This document shows positions 1 through 8,992 of a stretch of 64,000 bases of DNA, piece by piece; positions within the stretch are counted from its first letter, which is position 1, and every line of letters starts with the position of its first letter. The DNA comes from Bacteroidota bacterium (GTDB taxonomy: Bacteria; Bacteroidota; Bacteroidia; Bacteroidales; Cfx3-03): assembly GCA_013390605.1 (NCBI GenBank), contig JACAUB010000001.1:4799141-4863140 (forward strand), read 5' to 3'. A program made the position numbers and the translations under genes. Below the pieces are notes generated by a model, which saw nothing but the letters and a program-made list of their open reading frames with translations, was not told the origin of the DNA and did not search any database.

Positions 1-1326
1 ATCGTATGCCGTATAATTAAGGCAATAGGGGCTGAATAAGCGCAGGCTTAGGTTCTGCAGATTTACCATAATCTGTTGATTCGACAAGTCGTTAATATTA
101 CCATTCCAACTGAAACGCATGTTTCCACCTTCAGGAAAAGCTGCTTTAGCCTTAAATTCATTATGGCCATTCATGTCGAAGTTGCTCGCCTGGAAGTCGA
201 TTTTATTGATAGGAAGATTGAACGGTACTTTTAAGGTTCTATCGATAAAAGTAAGTTGAGAATTGTTGATGTGTAGATCTTTGATCTTAACCGTCATTGG
301 TTGAGAAGCGGTAGTAGATGTAGATGCTTTTTTATCTTCTGGTTTAAATAGGACACTGAAATTGTTTGTCTTTTGATTCAATATAAAACTCATGTTCGCA
401 TTTGTCGCATGTATATAGTCGAACAGGTAAGTATCGGTCGGTAGATATATTTTAGCGATTTTGGTCTCAGCGCTCTTTGCTGATGCAACAGGTTCTCCCA
501 GATTGTTGGTGATATTAAGATCAGTAGCACTACCTGTTCCACTGATTTTGAAATCCATGACATGCTTCATGTTGCCAGCAATAAGTAAATCTCCATTTGC
601 TAAGCCTTCTAACTTCCCAATATTATAATATGCCTTAACGTAAGGTGTGATGATATCAACAGGTAATTTGCTAACCTTTAGATAAATCTTATATTCATCT
701 GTTTTCATGTTCAGGGTTGTTCGACTATCTACTGTAGCCTTGTCGCCTATCTTCAGATGGATTCCGGCATCGGTGTTGCCTTGTTCAAATGCAAGTTTGG
801 GAACGGATACTCCCAGTTCGTTCATTGTAATGGTATTCTTTAATTGCAAGTCGCTGTAGATAAGCTTTCCGCCGCTAACATAAATATTTTTAAGTATAAC
901 TGATTTTGGGAAGGTTGATTTGGTCTTTTTTACTTTGCTGCTATCTTCTTTAGGCATAAGGTCGTCAAAATTAAAGGAACTTCCGTTTTGCAGAATGACC
1001 GCATAAGGATGGATGATCTTTACTTCTGTTATTTCAACCCTTTTACCGATTAATTTATACAATGACATGTTGATTTTAAAGGTATCAATAGAAGCGAACA
1101 GATCCCGGTTATTTGCTTCATACATCTTGATGAAATTCATCCTCAATGAACCTGTAAAGATATTCAGGTGTAGATCTTTAATCGTAACTTTTCGTCCGAT
1201 TAATTCTTTACTATGTTTTTCTATGTAATTTTTAGCGATGGGTGATATAGATAATGCCAAAGCCAGTGTAATTACTACTATTATTGATACAATGATCAGT
1301 GTTATTTTTATTCCTTTACGTTTCAT
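1..1326 (-). CDS. AsmA-like DUF748-family protein, C-terminus cut by window edge
   Basis: The reading frame runs on the minus strand from an ATG at 1324-1326 and is still open at base 1, so about 442 N-terminal residues are seen and the C-terminus is missing. Residues about 7-27 form one hydrophobic segment (KITLIIVSIIVVITLALALS), after which the chain is soluble, beta-rich and periplasmic. The text just after the helix (SPIAKNYIEKHSKELIGRKV) and later phrases such as NIFTGSLRMNFI and SSFNFDDLMP are typical of Bacteroidota DUF748/AsmA-like proteins, which are long inner-membrane-anchored periplasmic proteins linked in other bacteria to outer-membrane lipid homeostasis. The family call rests on this general pattern; the exact role is unknown. 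It is divergent from the next gene, with 239 bases between them. Confidence 0.75.
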   Translation of the reverse strand, partial: MKRKGIKITLIIVSIIVVITLALALSISPIAKNYIEKHSKELIGRKVTIKDLHLNIFTGSLRMNFIKMYEANNRDLFASIDTFKINMSLYKLIGKRVEITEVKIIHPYAVILQNGSSFNFDDLMPKEDSSKVKKTKSTFPKSVILKNIYVSGGKLIYSDLQLKNTITMNELGVSVPKLAFEQGNTDAGIHLKIGDKATVDSRTTLNMKTDEYKIYLKVSKLPVDIITPYVKAYYNIGKLEGLANGDLLIAGNMKHVMDFKISGTGSATDLNITNNLGEPVASAKSAETKIAKIYLPTDTYLFDYIHATNANMSFILNQKTNNFSVLFKPEDKKASTSTTASQPMTVKIKDLHINNSQLTFIDRTLKVPFNLPINKIDFQASNFDMNGHNEFKAKAAFPEGGNMRFSWNGNINDLSNQQIMVNLQNLSLRLFSPYCLNYTAYD

Positions 1327-1565
1327 TTGAGACACTATATAGATTTTATCTTAACTGATAAATGGTTTAACAAAATTCAGATAATATTTGTTAAATAGCA
1401 AATACTTTGTTTTTGCTATAAAATTAGTCGTACGAATGAAAAGAGAAATTTATCCCTGAATTTAAAATCAAATCTAAAGATTTTAAGTTTATAGATCATA
1501 AAAGAATACCGTTAATCAAATGCATATAAAATTGATCATAAAGCTTTTTTGGAATCAAGATTGAA

Positions 1566-2822
1566 ATGAAAGCAAAACAAAAAGTAATAGTTATAGGTGG
1601 TGGTTTTTCAGGTATACAGCTTGTAAGAAAACTGAATGAGAAACTATTTGATATTCTCCTTATTGATAAAATTAATCACCATCAATTTCAACCTCTTTTT
1701 TATCAGGTTGCAACTTCTCAGATTGAGCCATCAAGTATTTCTTTTCCTCTCCGCAATGTCTTTAAGAATAAAACAAATGTACAAATTCGACTAGCCGAAG
1801 TTTTAAGTGTGGATAATGAAAACAATAAAATAAATACAACTATTGGCGATTTTGACTACGACTATCTGGTTATTGCATTAGGATGCAAAACAAATTTCTT
1901 TGGTAATAATGATATTAGTAAATACACTTTTACTTTAAAAACCACCTATGACGCCATCACTATTCGCAACCACATATTGCAAACTTTTGAGGATATAATT
2001 TCAGCTAATGAGAATGAAAAAGAGGGACTACTAAATGTAGTCATAGTCGGTGCCGGTCCTACCGGTGTTGAGTTGGCCGGTGCTTTTGCTGAAATTAAAA
2101 AGAATATATTGCCGAGAGATTATTCGGGAATTGATTTTTCGAAGTTCAGGATTGTGTTGGTTGAAGGGAGTCCGAATACGTTAAATAATATGAGTTTAAC
2201 TGCCAAAAATGCTTCCCGGCATTACCTTCAGAAAATGGGGGTAACCGTTTTTACCGAGACATTTGTAAAGGACTATGACGGTAGTGTACTTGAATTTAGT
2301 AATGGTGATACAATTAAAGCTAAAACCGTAATATGGGCTGCAGGTGTTACGGGCAATACAATTCAAGGCTTACCAGATGAATGTTATACCAAAGGAAATA
2401 GAATTATTGTAGATAGAATAAATAAGGTTATTAATAGTGAAAATGTTTTTGCAATCGGTGATATTGCTTATATGGTTACGCCAAAATATCCCTCCGGGCA
2501 TCCACAGGTAGCAAATGTCGCAATCAATCAAGCGAAGGTCCTTGCGGAGAATCTTAAGAAAATTGTTCGAGGTGAAAAACCAACTGATTATGAATATAAA
2601 GATCTTGGATCTATGGCAACTATTGGCCGGAATAAGGCAGTTGTAGATTTTCCATTTCTCAAGTTTAGAGGTTACTTTGCATGGTTAATCTGGATGTTTT
2701 TACATCTAATGTTGATTTTAACAGTCAGAAACAAAATCATTATTTTTATTAATTGGGCATGGGTTTATATTACAAAGGATACTTCACTTCGTCTAATATT
2801 GACACAAAATAAAGGAAAATAA
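1566..2822 (+). CDS. ndh: Type II NADH dehydrogenase (NAD(P)/FAD-dependent oxidoreductase)
   Basis: 418 residues, the usual NDH-2 length. An N-terminal FAD dinucleotide fold (VIGGGFSGIQLVRKL, residues about 9-23) is followed by a second, NADH-binding fold (VVIVGAGPTGVELAGAFAE, about 159-177) and the conserved FAD-proximal VFAIGDIAY motif near residue 295. The C-terminus has a hydrophobic stretch (about 370-400) that fits the amphipathic membrane anchor of NDH-2. The enzyme passes electrons from NADH to quinone without pumping protons, at the cytoplasmic face of the inner membrane. The start is the ATG at 1566; no strong Shine-Dalgarno sequence is present, as is common in this phylum. The gene stands alone and ends at a strong hairpin (2892-2928). 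Confidence 0.9.
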   Translation: MKAKQKVIVIGGGFSGIQLVRKLNEKLFDILLIDKINHHQFQPLFYQVATSQIEPSSISFPLRNVFKNKTNVQIRLAEVLSVDNENNKINTTIGDFDYDYLVIALGCKTNFFGNNDISKYTFTLKTTYDAITIRNHILQTFEDIISANENEKEGLLNVVIVGAGPTGVELAGAFAEIKKNILPRDYSGIDFSKFRIVLVEGSPNTLNNMSLTAKNASRHYLQKMGVTVFTETFVKDYDGSVLEFSNGDTIKAKTVIWAAGVTGNTIQGLPDECYTKGNRIIVDRINKVINSENVFAIGDIAYMVTPKYPSGHPQVANVAINQAKVLAENLKKIVRGEKPTDYEYKDLGSMATIGRNKAVVDFPFLKFRGYFAWLIWMFLHLMLILTVRNKIIIFINWAWVYITKDTSLRLILTQNKGK

Positions 2823-2891
2823 TTCCAGGCTTCTTGTTGTAGAAAATTTATTAATGTAGTTATTTTTTTGCAAAGCACTAATCCAATCAAC

Positions 2892-2928
2892 AACAGAGGC
2901 TGTTTCGAATACCGAAACAGCCTCTGTT
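2892..2928. terminator. Perfect 16-bp hairpin, bidirectional terminator
   Basis: Bases 2892-2907 and 2913-2928 are exact reverse complements around the 5-base loop AATAC. The hairpin sits between two convergent genes, ndh (+) and the S41 protease (-), so it probably ends both transcripts. There is no long T-tract on either side. Confidence 0.75.
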
Positions 2929-2948
2929 CATTGATTCCATAAAAGATA

Positions 2949-4553
2949 TTACTTCATCTTATCTATCTCCTTTAATGCCCGATGAAAAGCTACATCGTCC
3001 TCAAGCAACATGAGAAAGAATCCTTCGTCACCATAGATATTACGGGCGACATATGCTTTTAAGAGAAGGTTAATTTTTCCTTCCATCAGCTTCGCATTCT
3101 TGGCATCGTATTTAATTCCGGCCTTCTCTCCCCGTTTAGTGAGTTCTGTAAACATTTCAGGTGTAACGGTAAAGCTCTTTCTAAAGTTGCTGAAGTTTTT
3201 ATTGGCAATTAACGATTTACGTAACCGATCAGTCAACTCGAAAGCATACTCAAAAACAACGCCTTTGTTGATTAATGAATTATAATAACGATACTTCTCA
3301 CCAGTTTCAACAGGAATAAAAATATCAGGTGTGATTCCACCACCTCCATAAACAGTCTTCCCGCCAGGTGTTTTAAATTTTAATGAATCAATATACTTGA
3401 TACTATCTTTGTTTGTAAGTTCTCCATCCAGAACCCGTTTATAGAATTCATTATAATAGGCCTCGGTGCCGTCTTTATATGATTTCTGAATACATCTTCC
3501 GGTTGGTGTGTAATATCTTGCTACGGTTAGTCGGACAGCTGCTCCGTCAGGGAAACTCATCTGCTGTTGTACAAGTCCTTTCCCAAATGAACGACGCCCA
3601 ATTATTAAACCACGATCGTTATCCTGAATAGCTCCCGCCATGATTTCGGAAGCCGAAGCTGAGCTTTCATCAAGCAATACAACCAATGGTTGCTTTTCAA
3701 AAATACCGTCTTGTGTTGCGTAGAATGACTCTTTTGCCTGATGGGTTCCTTTGGTATATACAATCAACTTTCCTTTTGGTAAAAATTGATCAATCATTTG
3801 AATGGCTGCCTGCATAACGCCTCCGGGATTTCCTCTCAGGTCTAAAACCAGTCGTTTCATCCCTGTGCGAAGTAGTTTTTGAAGTGCTTGATCAAATTCT
3901 TCACTAGTGTTTTCAGCAAACTTATTTACCTTGATATATCCGGTACCGGGTTCAACCATGTATGCTATATCAATACTATTAATAGGAATTTTATCTCTGA
4001 TAATAGTAAAATCGGTCAATCCTTTAGTTCCTCTACGATAAACAGAGATATTAACTTTGGTGCCTTTGGGACCTTTTAATAGTTTCATCACTTTGGGGTT
4101 CGTGATTTTCTTTCCTGCAATAAGTTGACCATCTACTTTTACAATACGATCGCCTCCTTTTAATCCGACTCTTTCAGAGGGCCCTCCACTGATAGTTGCT
4201 ACGATTACAACGGTATCTTTTTCTAATCTGAATTCAACGCCAATACCATCGAAACCACCTACTAATGGATCATTAACTTCATTAAATTCTTCGGCAGATA
4301 TATATGATGAATGTGGGTCCAGGCTTTGCAACATGCCTTCGATGGCTTGTTGATAAAGTTTATTCTTATTTACGGTATCAACATAATTCTCGTTCACATA
4401 ATTTATCAGATCGTCAATTTTGTTATTTCCTCTGTTTGCATGAAAGATTCCGCCTGATTGTGACCGGGAGAGCAACATACCTAAAAGCATTCCACCAACT
4501 AAAACTACTGCCAGAACAATGGGCAAATAGGTTGGGATTTTTTTATTTTCCAT
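2949..4553 (-). CDS. S41 family C-terminal processing peptidase (CtpA/Tsp-like)
   Basis: 534 residues from the ATG at 4551-4553. An upstream TTG at 4583 would add 10 residues but overlaps a good -7 promoter box (4581-4588), so the ATG is preferred. The N-terminus has a membrane segment (VLAVVLVGGMLLGMLLS) anchoring the enzyme in the inner membrane with its body in the periplasm. A PDZ domain follows (GIGVEFRLEKDTVVIVA, GGPSERVGLKGGDRI), then the S41 core with LDLRGNPGG, the serine nucleophile region DESSASASEIMAGA and the catalytic lysine in RSFGKGLVQQQ. Family members cleave C-terminal regions of periplasmic proteins. It is monocistronic and faces ndh across a shared terminator. The substrate cannot be inferred. 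Confidence 0.9.
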   Translation of the reverse strand: MENKKIPTYLPIVLAVVLVGGMLLGMLLSRSQSGGIFHANRGNNKIDDLINYVNENYVDTVNKNKLYQQAIEGMLQSLDPHSSYISAEEFNEVNDPLVGGFDGIGVEFRLEKDTVVIVATISGGPSERVGLKGGDRIVKVDGQLIAGKKITNPKVMKLLKGPKGTKVNISVYRRGTKGLTDFTIIRDKIPINSIDIAYMVEPGTGYIKVNKFAENTSEEFDQALQKLLRTGMKRLVLDLRGNPGGVMQAAIQMIDQFLPKGKLIVYTKGTHQAKESFYATQDGIFEKQPLVVLLDESSASASEIMAGAIQDNDRGLIIGRRSFGKGLVQQQMSFPDGAAVRLTVARYYTPTGRCIQKSYKDGTEAYYNEFYKRVLDGELTNKDSIKYIDSLKFKTPGGKTVYGGGGITPDIFIPVETGEKYRYYNSLINKGVVFEYAFELTDRLRKSLIANKNFSNFRKSFTVTPEMFTELTKRGEKAGIKYDAKNAKLMEGKINLLLKAYVARNIYGDEGFFLMLLEDDVAFHRALKEIDKMK

Positions 4554-4580
4554 ATTTATTTTTTTATTCCTTGAAAAAAG

Positions 4581-4588
4581 CAAAGTTA
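4581..4588 (-). promoter_or_regulatory. Bacteroidota -7 element for the S41 protease gene
   Basis: The minus strand reads TAACTTTG, an exact match to TAnnTTTG, about 28 bases upstream of the ATG at 4553. No clear -33 TTTG is seen at the usual distance. It argues against the TTG start at 4583. Confidence 0.4.
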
Positions 4589-4805
4589 GAGATTTTGAGA
4601 TGATAAATTGTGTTGCTAAAGTAAAATAGCCAAACCAAAAAAGGTGTACATTAGTTCAAATGCAACTCAATCAATATGAGATTTCTCACAGTGGTAGGAT
4701 GATAAATATCGCTTTGATTTTTTTAAGTCATTGATTAATGTCTTTAATGCTTTTGTTTCGAAATCTTATTTTACACAATAAAAGTGAAATAGAAATTTGA
4801 AGTCA

Positions 4806-5744
4806 TTAAGCCAATTCAAAATTTACAATGGTTGAATGAACCCTTTCTTTAATTTCGTCCGGTGTGGGATTAAGTTCTTCTGTTGTAAATGATCCTTTCT
4901 TTACATCAATCCTCTCGAAGACCATGAGATATAGATTAAAAATAATTTCGAGGCTTAAACGATAACGCGGTTCGAGTAGAGGTGAAATAGCATCAATTAC
5001 TTGCCATGTTTTTTTACGATATTCATCTGCCAGAATATAATACTCATAGATCATGTTTCTAAATCCTTGTGGTATTGTTGCTCCATAAGCAATATCTCTA
5101 AGTTTTTGTCTACTCAATCCATTCTTTTCGATCAGGTCGTCAGCAAAATAATTCAGGTTGTTGAATTGGTCTTTTTGAAAGTCTCTGATAATATGGACTA
5201 AATAACTGAATATAGCACAAGGTGTTGCTGTTTCTTTTACATCGAAACGGGGTTCAATAAATTGTCCGTTTTCTTTTTTATGGATACCGCATAGATGAAC
5301 AAATATAGAAGCAGGGGCAACTGATGCTCCTGCAGAATAATCAAGGAAAGCTTGTACAGTAGGAAATCCATCGTGGTGAATATCATAAATCATTGACTTG
5401 GCAAAAGCTTCCATGGGCCAGAGTGGGATCTGAAACTTGTCAAGTGTATCGATCAGCTCCTTTTGAATAGGGCTATTATTTGTGGCACTAATGATAGATG
5501 TAATCCAATCGTCAACATTAGCAATGAACTGATCTTTTTCATTTTCAGCTATGACTGTATTATTGGCTTTATGGTTGTCTATCAAATCATCTATTGCCCG
5601 CATGAATTTGTAGCAGGTTTTGGCAGAATCATATCTTTCGTCATCCCAGAACCTTGCAGCAATAAGAATATTTGGATGATCTTTTATTTTTTCGAAAGAT
5701 ATAGAATTGAAAATTTCAATGTAAGATTCTGTTAGAGTGTTCAT
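4806..5744 (-). CDS. crtB: Phytoene/squalene synthase family protein
   Basis: 312 residues, all-alpha isoprenoid synthase fold. Both aspartate-rich, magnesium-diphosphate-binding motifs are present: RAIDDLIDNH near residue 48 and IIRDFQKDQ near residue 187. It condenses two geranylgeranyl diphosphates to phytoene, or two farnesyl diphosphates to a C30 product; sequence reading alone cannot separate the two. Pairing with a CrtI-type desaturase 66 bases upstream on the same strand supports carotenoid biosynthesis. No cyclase, hydroxylase or GGPP synthase lies in the window, so the end product is unknown. Start is the ATG at 5742-5744. Confidence 0.88.
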   Translation of the reverse strand: MNTLTESYIEIFNSISFEKIKDHPNILIAARFWDDERYDSAKTCYKFMRAIDDLIDNHKANNTVIAENEKDQFIANVDDWITSIISATNNSPIQKELIDTLDKFQIPLWPMEAFAKSMIYDIHHDGFPTVQAFLDYSAGASVAPASIFVHLCGIHKKENGQFIEPRFDVKETATPCAIFSYLVHIIRDFQKDQFNNLNYFADDLIEKNGLSRQKLRDIAYGATIPQGFRNMIYEYYILADEYRKKTWQVIDAISPLLEPRYRLSLEIIFNLYLMVFERIDVKKGSFTTEELNPTPDEIKERVHSTIVNFELA

Positions 5745-5810
5745 TTATGATAATATTAATTGTTGAACGAAGCTGGGTTCATATTTTATTTCTTAATCCA
5801 CTACAACCAC

Positions 5811-7304
5811 TTATCGTTTGGTTGAATCCTTCATAATTCGTTCTGAAGTAAGTTTGGCGGATAATAACACCAAGGGAATTCCATTTCCCGGGTGTGTGCT
5901 TCCACCTACAAAATAGAGATTCTTGTAACGATTATGTTTATTATGAGGTCGAAAGTATCCCATCTGAAAAATGCTATGACTCAAACTACCAAACACGGCT
6001 CCTCTCGAAACGTTATAGATACTTTTCCATGTTTGGGGCAAATAGCAGATCTCAAATTTAATATGACTTTCAATATCTTCCAACCCTAACTCTTTTAAGC
6101 GATTGATTACAGAAGAGCGGGCACTGTTTTTAAGTTTATTCCAGTCATGATCGTGTTTAAGATCGAGATGACCTGCTGGAATAACCACCGACAAAGTATC
6201 CTGATCTTTTGGTGCAGCGAGAAGATCGGATCTGACCGGTGCATGAATATAAAAGTTTGGATGATCTGCAAGGGCTTTTTCTTTAAAAATCTTATCCATA
6301 CTAGACCGATATCCTTCAGAAAAAAAGACACTGTGATGTCCCAGCTGCGGATATACTTTATCTAACCCCCAATGAAAAACAATAGCCGAGCAGGCATATT
6401 TCATCCCGTCTATTCTTGATGATGTTCTTTTATCAGGAAGTAATTCACGATAGACATAAGGTAGGTCAGCGTTTGCAATGATGGTATCTGCTTCTAATTC
6501 TGTTCCATTATTTAATATGATACCGTTCGCCACATTGTTTTTGATCACTATTTTAGAAACAGGGGTACTATAACAAAATTGAACGCCTAGTTCCGTTGCT
6601 TTGGATACAAGCTTTTCAACAATACTATACATTCCTCCCTTAATTGAAAACGATCCTTCTTTCAATTCGGCAGCAGGTAACATTGAAAATAGTGCAGGCG
6701 AGTTAAAAGGGCTTTGACCAATATAAATATTCTGAAAAGTAAAAGCCATCTGTAAATTAGGATGCTTGAAATATTTCTTTATAAAGAAGCTGTGTTTAAT
6801 ATAGGTCTTGAGCTTTATTAAAAGTATCGTGTTTTTTAGTGTAATAAAATCCAAAAGTCTGAAGAAATTTCTTCCAATCAATTCTTTCATTGAAAGTTGA
6901 AAGAATTTATATCCTTTGGTTATATAAGATTGCATTTTCTTGAAACTACCGGGTTCTAAAACCTCCAACTGTTTTTGCATCATCTCTTCATTTGCGGTAA
7001 ATGAAAACTGAGATCCATCAGCAAAATATAACTTGTAAAGCGTTGAGAGAGGGGCAACCTCAAAATTATCTTCCAGTTTCAGTCCTAATGAGGATAACAC
7101 CTCCTGATATACAGAAGGCATTAAAAACATGGTAGCTCCCAGATCAAACCTGTGTCCTTCACGAATAGTCTGTCCGCATCTACCTCCGGGTGATGAATTC
7201 TTTTCATAAATCTTTACATCATAGCCACTTCTTGCCAAATAAATAGCAGTAGCTATCCCACCTATTCCAGAGCCAATTATTATGGCAGACTTTTTATCAG
7301 ACAT
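5811..7304 (-). CDS. crtI: Phytoene desaturase (CrtI family)
   Basis: 497 residues, the normal CrtI length. The N-terminal FAD fold is intact (IIGSGIGGIATAIYLARSG, residues about 9-27, then YEKNSSPGGRCG). The C-terminal CrtI signature is present (NLYFVGGSTHPGNGIPLVLL). The enzyme inserts conjugated double bases of the polyene by desaturating phytoene, probably to lycopene or a related carotene, at the inner membrane. It is the first gene of a crtI-crtB unit with its own -7 element (7322-7329) and is separated from the upstream DUF2141 operon by a terminator hairpin. The desaturation number and substrate chain length cannot be told from the sequence. Confidence 0.9.
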   Translation of the reverse strand: MSDKKSAIIIGSGIGGIATAIYLARSGYDVKIYEKNSSPGGRCGQTIREGHRFDLGATMFLMPSVYQEVLSSLGLKLEDNFEVAPLSTLYKLYFADGSQFSFTANEEMMQKQLEVLEPGSFKKMQSYITKGYKFFQLSMKELIGRNFFRLLDFITLKNTILLIKLKTYIKHSFFIKKYFKHPNLQMAFTFQNIYIGQSPFNSPALFSMLPAAELKEGSFSIKGGMYSIVEKLVSKATELGVQFCYSTPVSKIVIKNNVANGIILNNGTELEADTIIANADLPYVYRELLPDKRTSSRIDGMKYACSAIVFHWGLDKVYPQLGHHSVFFSEGYRSSMDKIFKEKALADHPNFYIHAPVRSDLLAAPKDQDTLSVVIPAGHLDLKHDHDWNKLKNSARSSVINRLKELGLEDIESHIKFEICYLPQTWKSIYNVSRGAVFGSLSHSIFQMGYFRPHNKHNRYKNLYFVGGSTHPGNGIPLVLLSAKLTSERIMKDSTKR

Positions 7305-7321
7305 CGTTTTAAAAGCTTATG

Positions 7322-7329
7322 CAAATATA
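7322..7329 (-). promoter_or_regulatory. Bacteroidota -7 element for crtI-crtB
   Basis: The minus strand reads TATATTTG, matching TAnnTTTG, 17 bases before the crtI ATG. It lies just beyond the terminator of the preceding operon, so the carotenoid genes probably have their own promoter. The -33 region is only a T-run. Confidence 0.4.
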
Positions 7330-7345
7330 ATTTTCTAATCACAAA

Positions 7346-7385
7346 TAAAAAAGCCCCCCGTACAAACTTGTTATGTATCAGGGGG
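7346..7385 (-). terminator. Intrinsic terminator after the DUF2141 gene
   Basis: On the minus strand, CCCCC then TGATACA pairs imperfectly with TGTACGGGGG and is followed directly by CTTTTTT. The hairpin plus T-tract lies 15 bases past the DUF2141 stop codon and ends the ABC-exporter operon. Confidence 0.6.
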
Positions 7386-7399
7386 ATATTTTTAGAAAT

Positions 7400-7846
7400 T
7401 TAAAGATATTTAATATTAATCTCAATAGTTTTGTTAGTTGAATTTAACTCAAATGCCGCACTTTCAAACGAGGGTGGCCCCATAAAGCTTTTAGGGTTAT
7501 TTGAAGTTCCAAATCCTTCTTTGGGTATTCCAATGATATTGGTATCCATTTTGTTATTTAGATTTTCATCATGTAATACGCCTACTGCGTAGGTTCCATA
7601 AGGCAGGTCGGTAAATTCTATTATAGCCTGTTTTCCTTTTATACCACATCGCATTATTTTATATGCATATTCATGTTTCCCCGGAAAACCTTTCGGATTA
7701 TTGAACAGCGAAACACAAGTCTGGCCCTTATCATTTCTAAATCTAATTAGTTTAATGGTTATTCCTCCTTTGTTAGTGGGGGTTTGACTAACACCCATTG
7801 ACGCAAATCCAATAATCAGAATAAGGGAAAAGATAATTCGGCTCAT
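7400..7846 (-). CDS. DUF2141 domain-containing secreted protein
   Basis: 148 residues. Residues 1-20 form a signal peptide (MSRIIFSLILIIGFASMGVS). The mature part is a small beta-sandwich with the DUF2141 phrases TCVSLFNNPKGFPG, YGTYAVGVLHDENLNNKMD and GIPKEGFGTSNN. The NNKMDTN stretch is acidic and could bind a metal, but this is inference. DUF2141 proteins have no proven function; in Bacteroidota they are often found near carotenoid genes, as here. The gene is last in the operon with the MacAB-like exporter (18 bases after the fusion protein) and is followed by a terminator and then crtI. Confidence 0.8.
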   Translation of the reverse strand: MSRIIFSLILIIGFASMGVSQTPTNKGGITIKLIRFRNDKGQTCVSLFNNPKGFPGKHEYAYKIMRCGIKGKQAIIEFTDLPYGTYAVGVLHDENLNNKMDTNIIGIPKEGFGTSNNPKSFMGPPSFESAAFELNSTNKTIEINIKYL

Positions 7847-7863
7847 TTATTTTGTTTTTACTA

Positions 7864-8964
7864 TTAAGAAGCTTTAGGTGCTTGTGGTTCAATAGATTTT
7901 ATTTTCTCTTTGATCTTCAGCCCTGATAATACCTCAATGTTTAATCCATCAGATATACCGGTTTTGATATATCTCTTTGTGAATTTCTGTGGAGCTGTTT
8001 CAATCTCAACATAGGTTTTTTGACCTTCGAACTGAACCATACTTTCAGGAATAGCCATTACTTTATCACGTCGCTCTAAAACGATATCAGCATTTGCACT
8101 ATATCCGGCACGGATAAAACTGTTTTTCTTTAGTTTCACAGCGGCTTTGATTTCAAATTGAATGGCTCCATTCTCGGTTACTCCTTTTGGGGAGATATGT
8201 TCGAGGTTAGCATCAAATTTAAGATTATCAATAGCGCCTATTGAAAGAATAAGGGGCATTCCTTCGTGTAGTTTTCCTACTTCGCTTTCATCTACTTTGC
8301 CTTTAAATATCATCTCACCCATATCGGCAATCGTTGCCACTGTGGTGCCGGCGTTAAAGGTATTGGCTTCAATGACCGAGTTCCCTACTTCAACCGGAAC
8401 GGTTAATATCATCCCATCAATGGTTGAACGGATAATGGTATTTCCACTTTGGGCAGACTTTCCGGTAACTCCTTCGCGAACAAGTTGCAGATTATCAGTG
8501 GCAGCGGTTACAGCTTCTTTTGAATTTTTTAAAGCTGTTTCGTATTGTTGAAATTCTCCGGCAGCAATAACTTTTTTCTCAAAGAGAACTTTTTCTCTAT
8601 CATAAACTTTTTTAGCGTCATCTAGTCCAATGTTTGCTCTGTTTAAGCGCGACTCGGCCTCATTAAGTGCAACCATGTTAGGTATGATTTTAACCTTGGC
8701 AATCATATCTCCTTTTTTGATCATCTTGCCGGCTTCGATAAAGATCTTTTCGATAATACCAGAAACCTGAGGTTTTATTTCGATCTCTTTTCTTGGAGTG
8801 ATCGAACCGGTTGCAACTGTCTTCTTTATGATAGACGAAATAGTTGGCGTAGTAGTTTTGTAAACGACTGGTTTCGTTTTCGATTTCTGATATAGGAAGA
8901 ACAGTGTTCCACCGAAAATACCAATCACAAGAATGAGTAGGAAAATTTTGAGTACTTTTTTCAT
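7864..8964 (-). CDS. Periplasmic adaptor (membrane-fusion protein, MacA/HlyD type)
   Basis: 366 residues. An N-terminal membrane segment (IFLLILVIGIFGGTLFFLY) anchors the protein. A lipoyl/barrel-sandwich half follows (ISSIIKKTVATGSITPRKEI, VSGIIEKIFIEAGKMIKKGD), then a short coiled-coil hairpin (about 80-145), the second lipoyl half (STIDGMILTVPVEVGNSVIE) and beta-barrel and membrane-proximal domains. It should link the two inner-membrane permeases encoded just upstream to an outer-membrane channel. No TolC-like gene is present in the window, so the channel must be encoded elsewhere. The gene lies 28 bases after the second permease. Confidence 0.88.
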   Translation of the reverse strand: MKKVLKIFLLILVIGIFGGTLFFLYQKSKTKPVVYKTTTPTISSIIKKTVATGSITPRKEIEIKPQVSGIIEKIFIEAGKMIKKGDMIAKVKIIPNMVALNEAESRLNRANIGLDDAKKVYDREKVLFEKKVIAAGEFQQYETALKNSKEAVTAATDNLQLVREGVTGKSAQSGNTIIRSTIDGMILTVPVEVGNSVIEANTFNAGTTVATIADMGEMIFKGKVDESEVGKLHEGMPLILSIGAIDNLKFDANLEHISPKGVTENGAIQFEIKAAVKLKKNSFIRAGYSANADIVLERRDKVMAIPESMVQFEGQKTYVEIETAPQKFTKRYIKTGISDGLNIEVLSGLKIKEKIKSIEPQAPKAS

Positions 8965-8992
8965 TGCCGTATAGTTTTACCTGTTTTTAAAT

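Noticed and set aside
8162..8551. 129-residue plus-strand open frame
   Set aside because: Antisense shadow of the membrane-fusion protein gene; composition rich in Ser/Pro/Val as expected from the complement.
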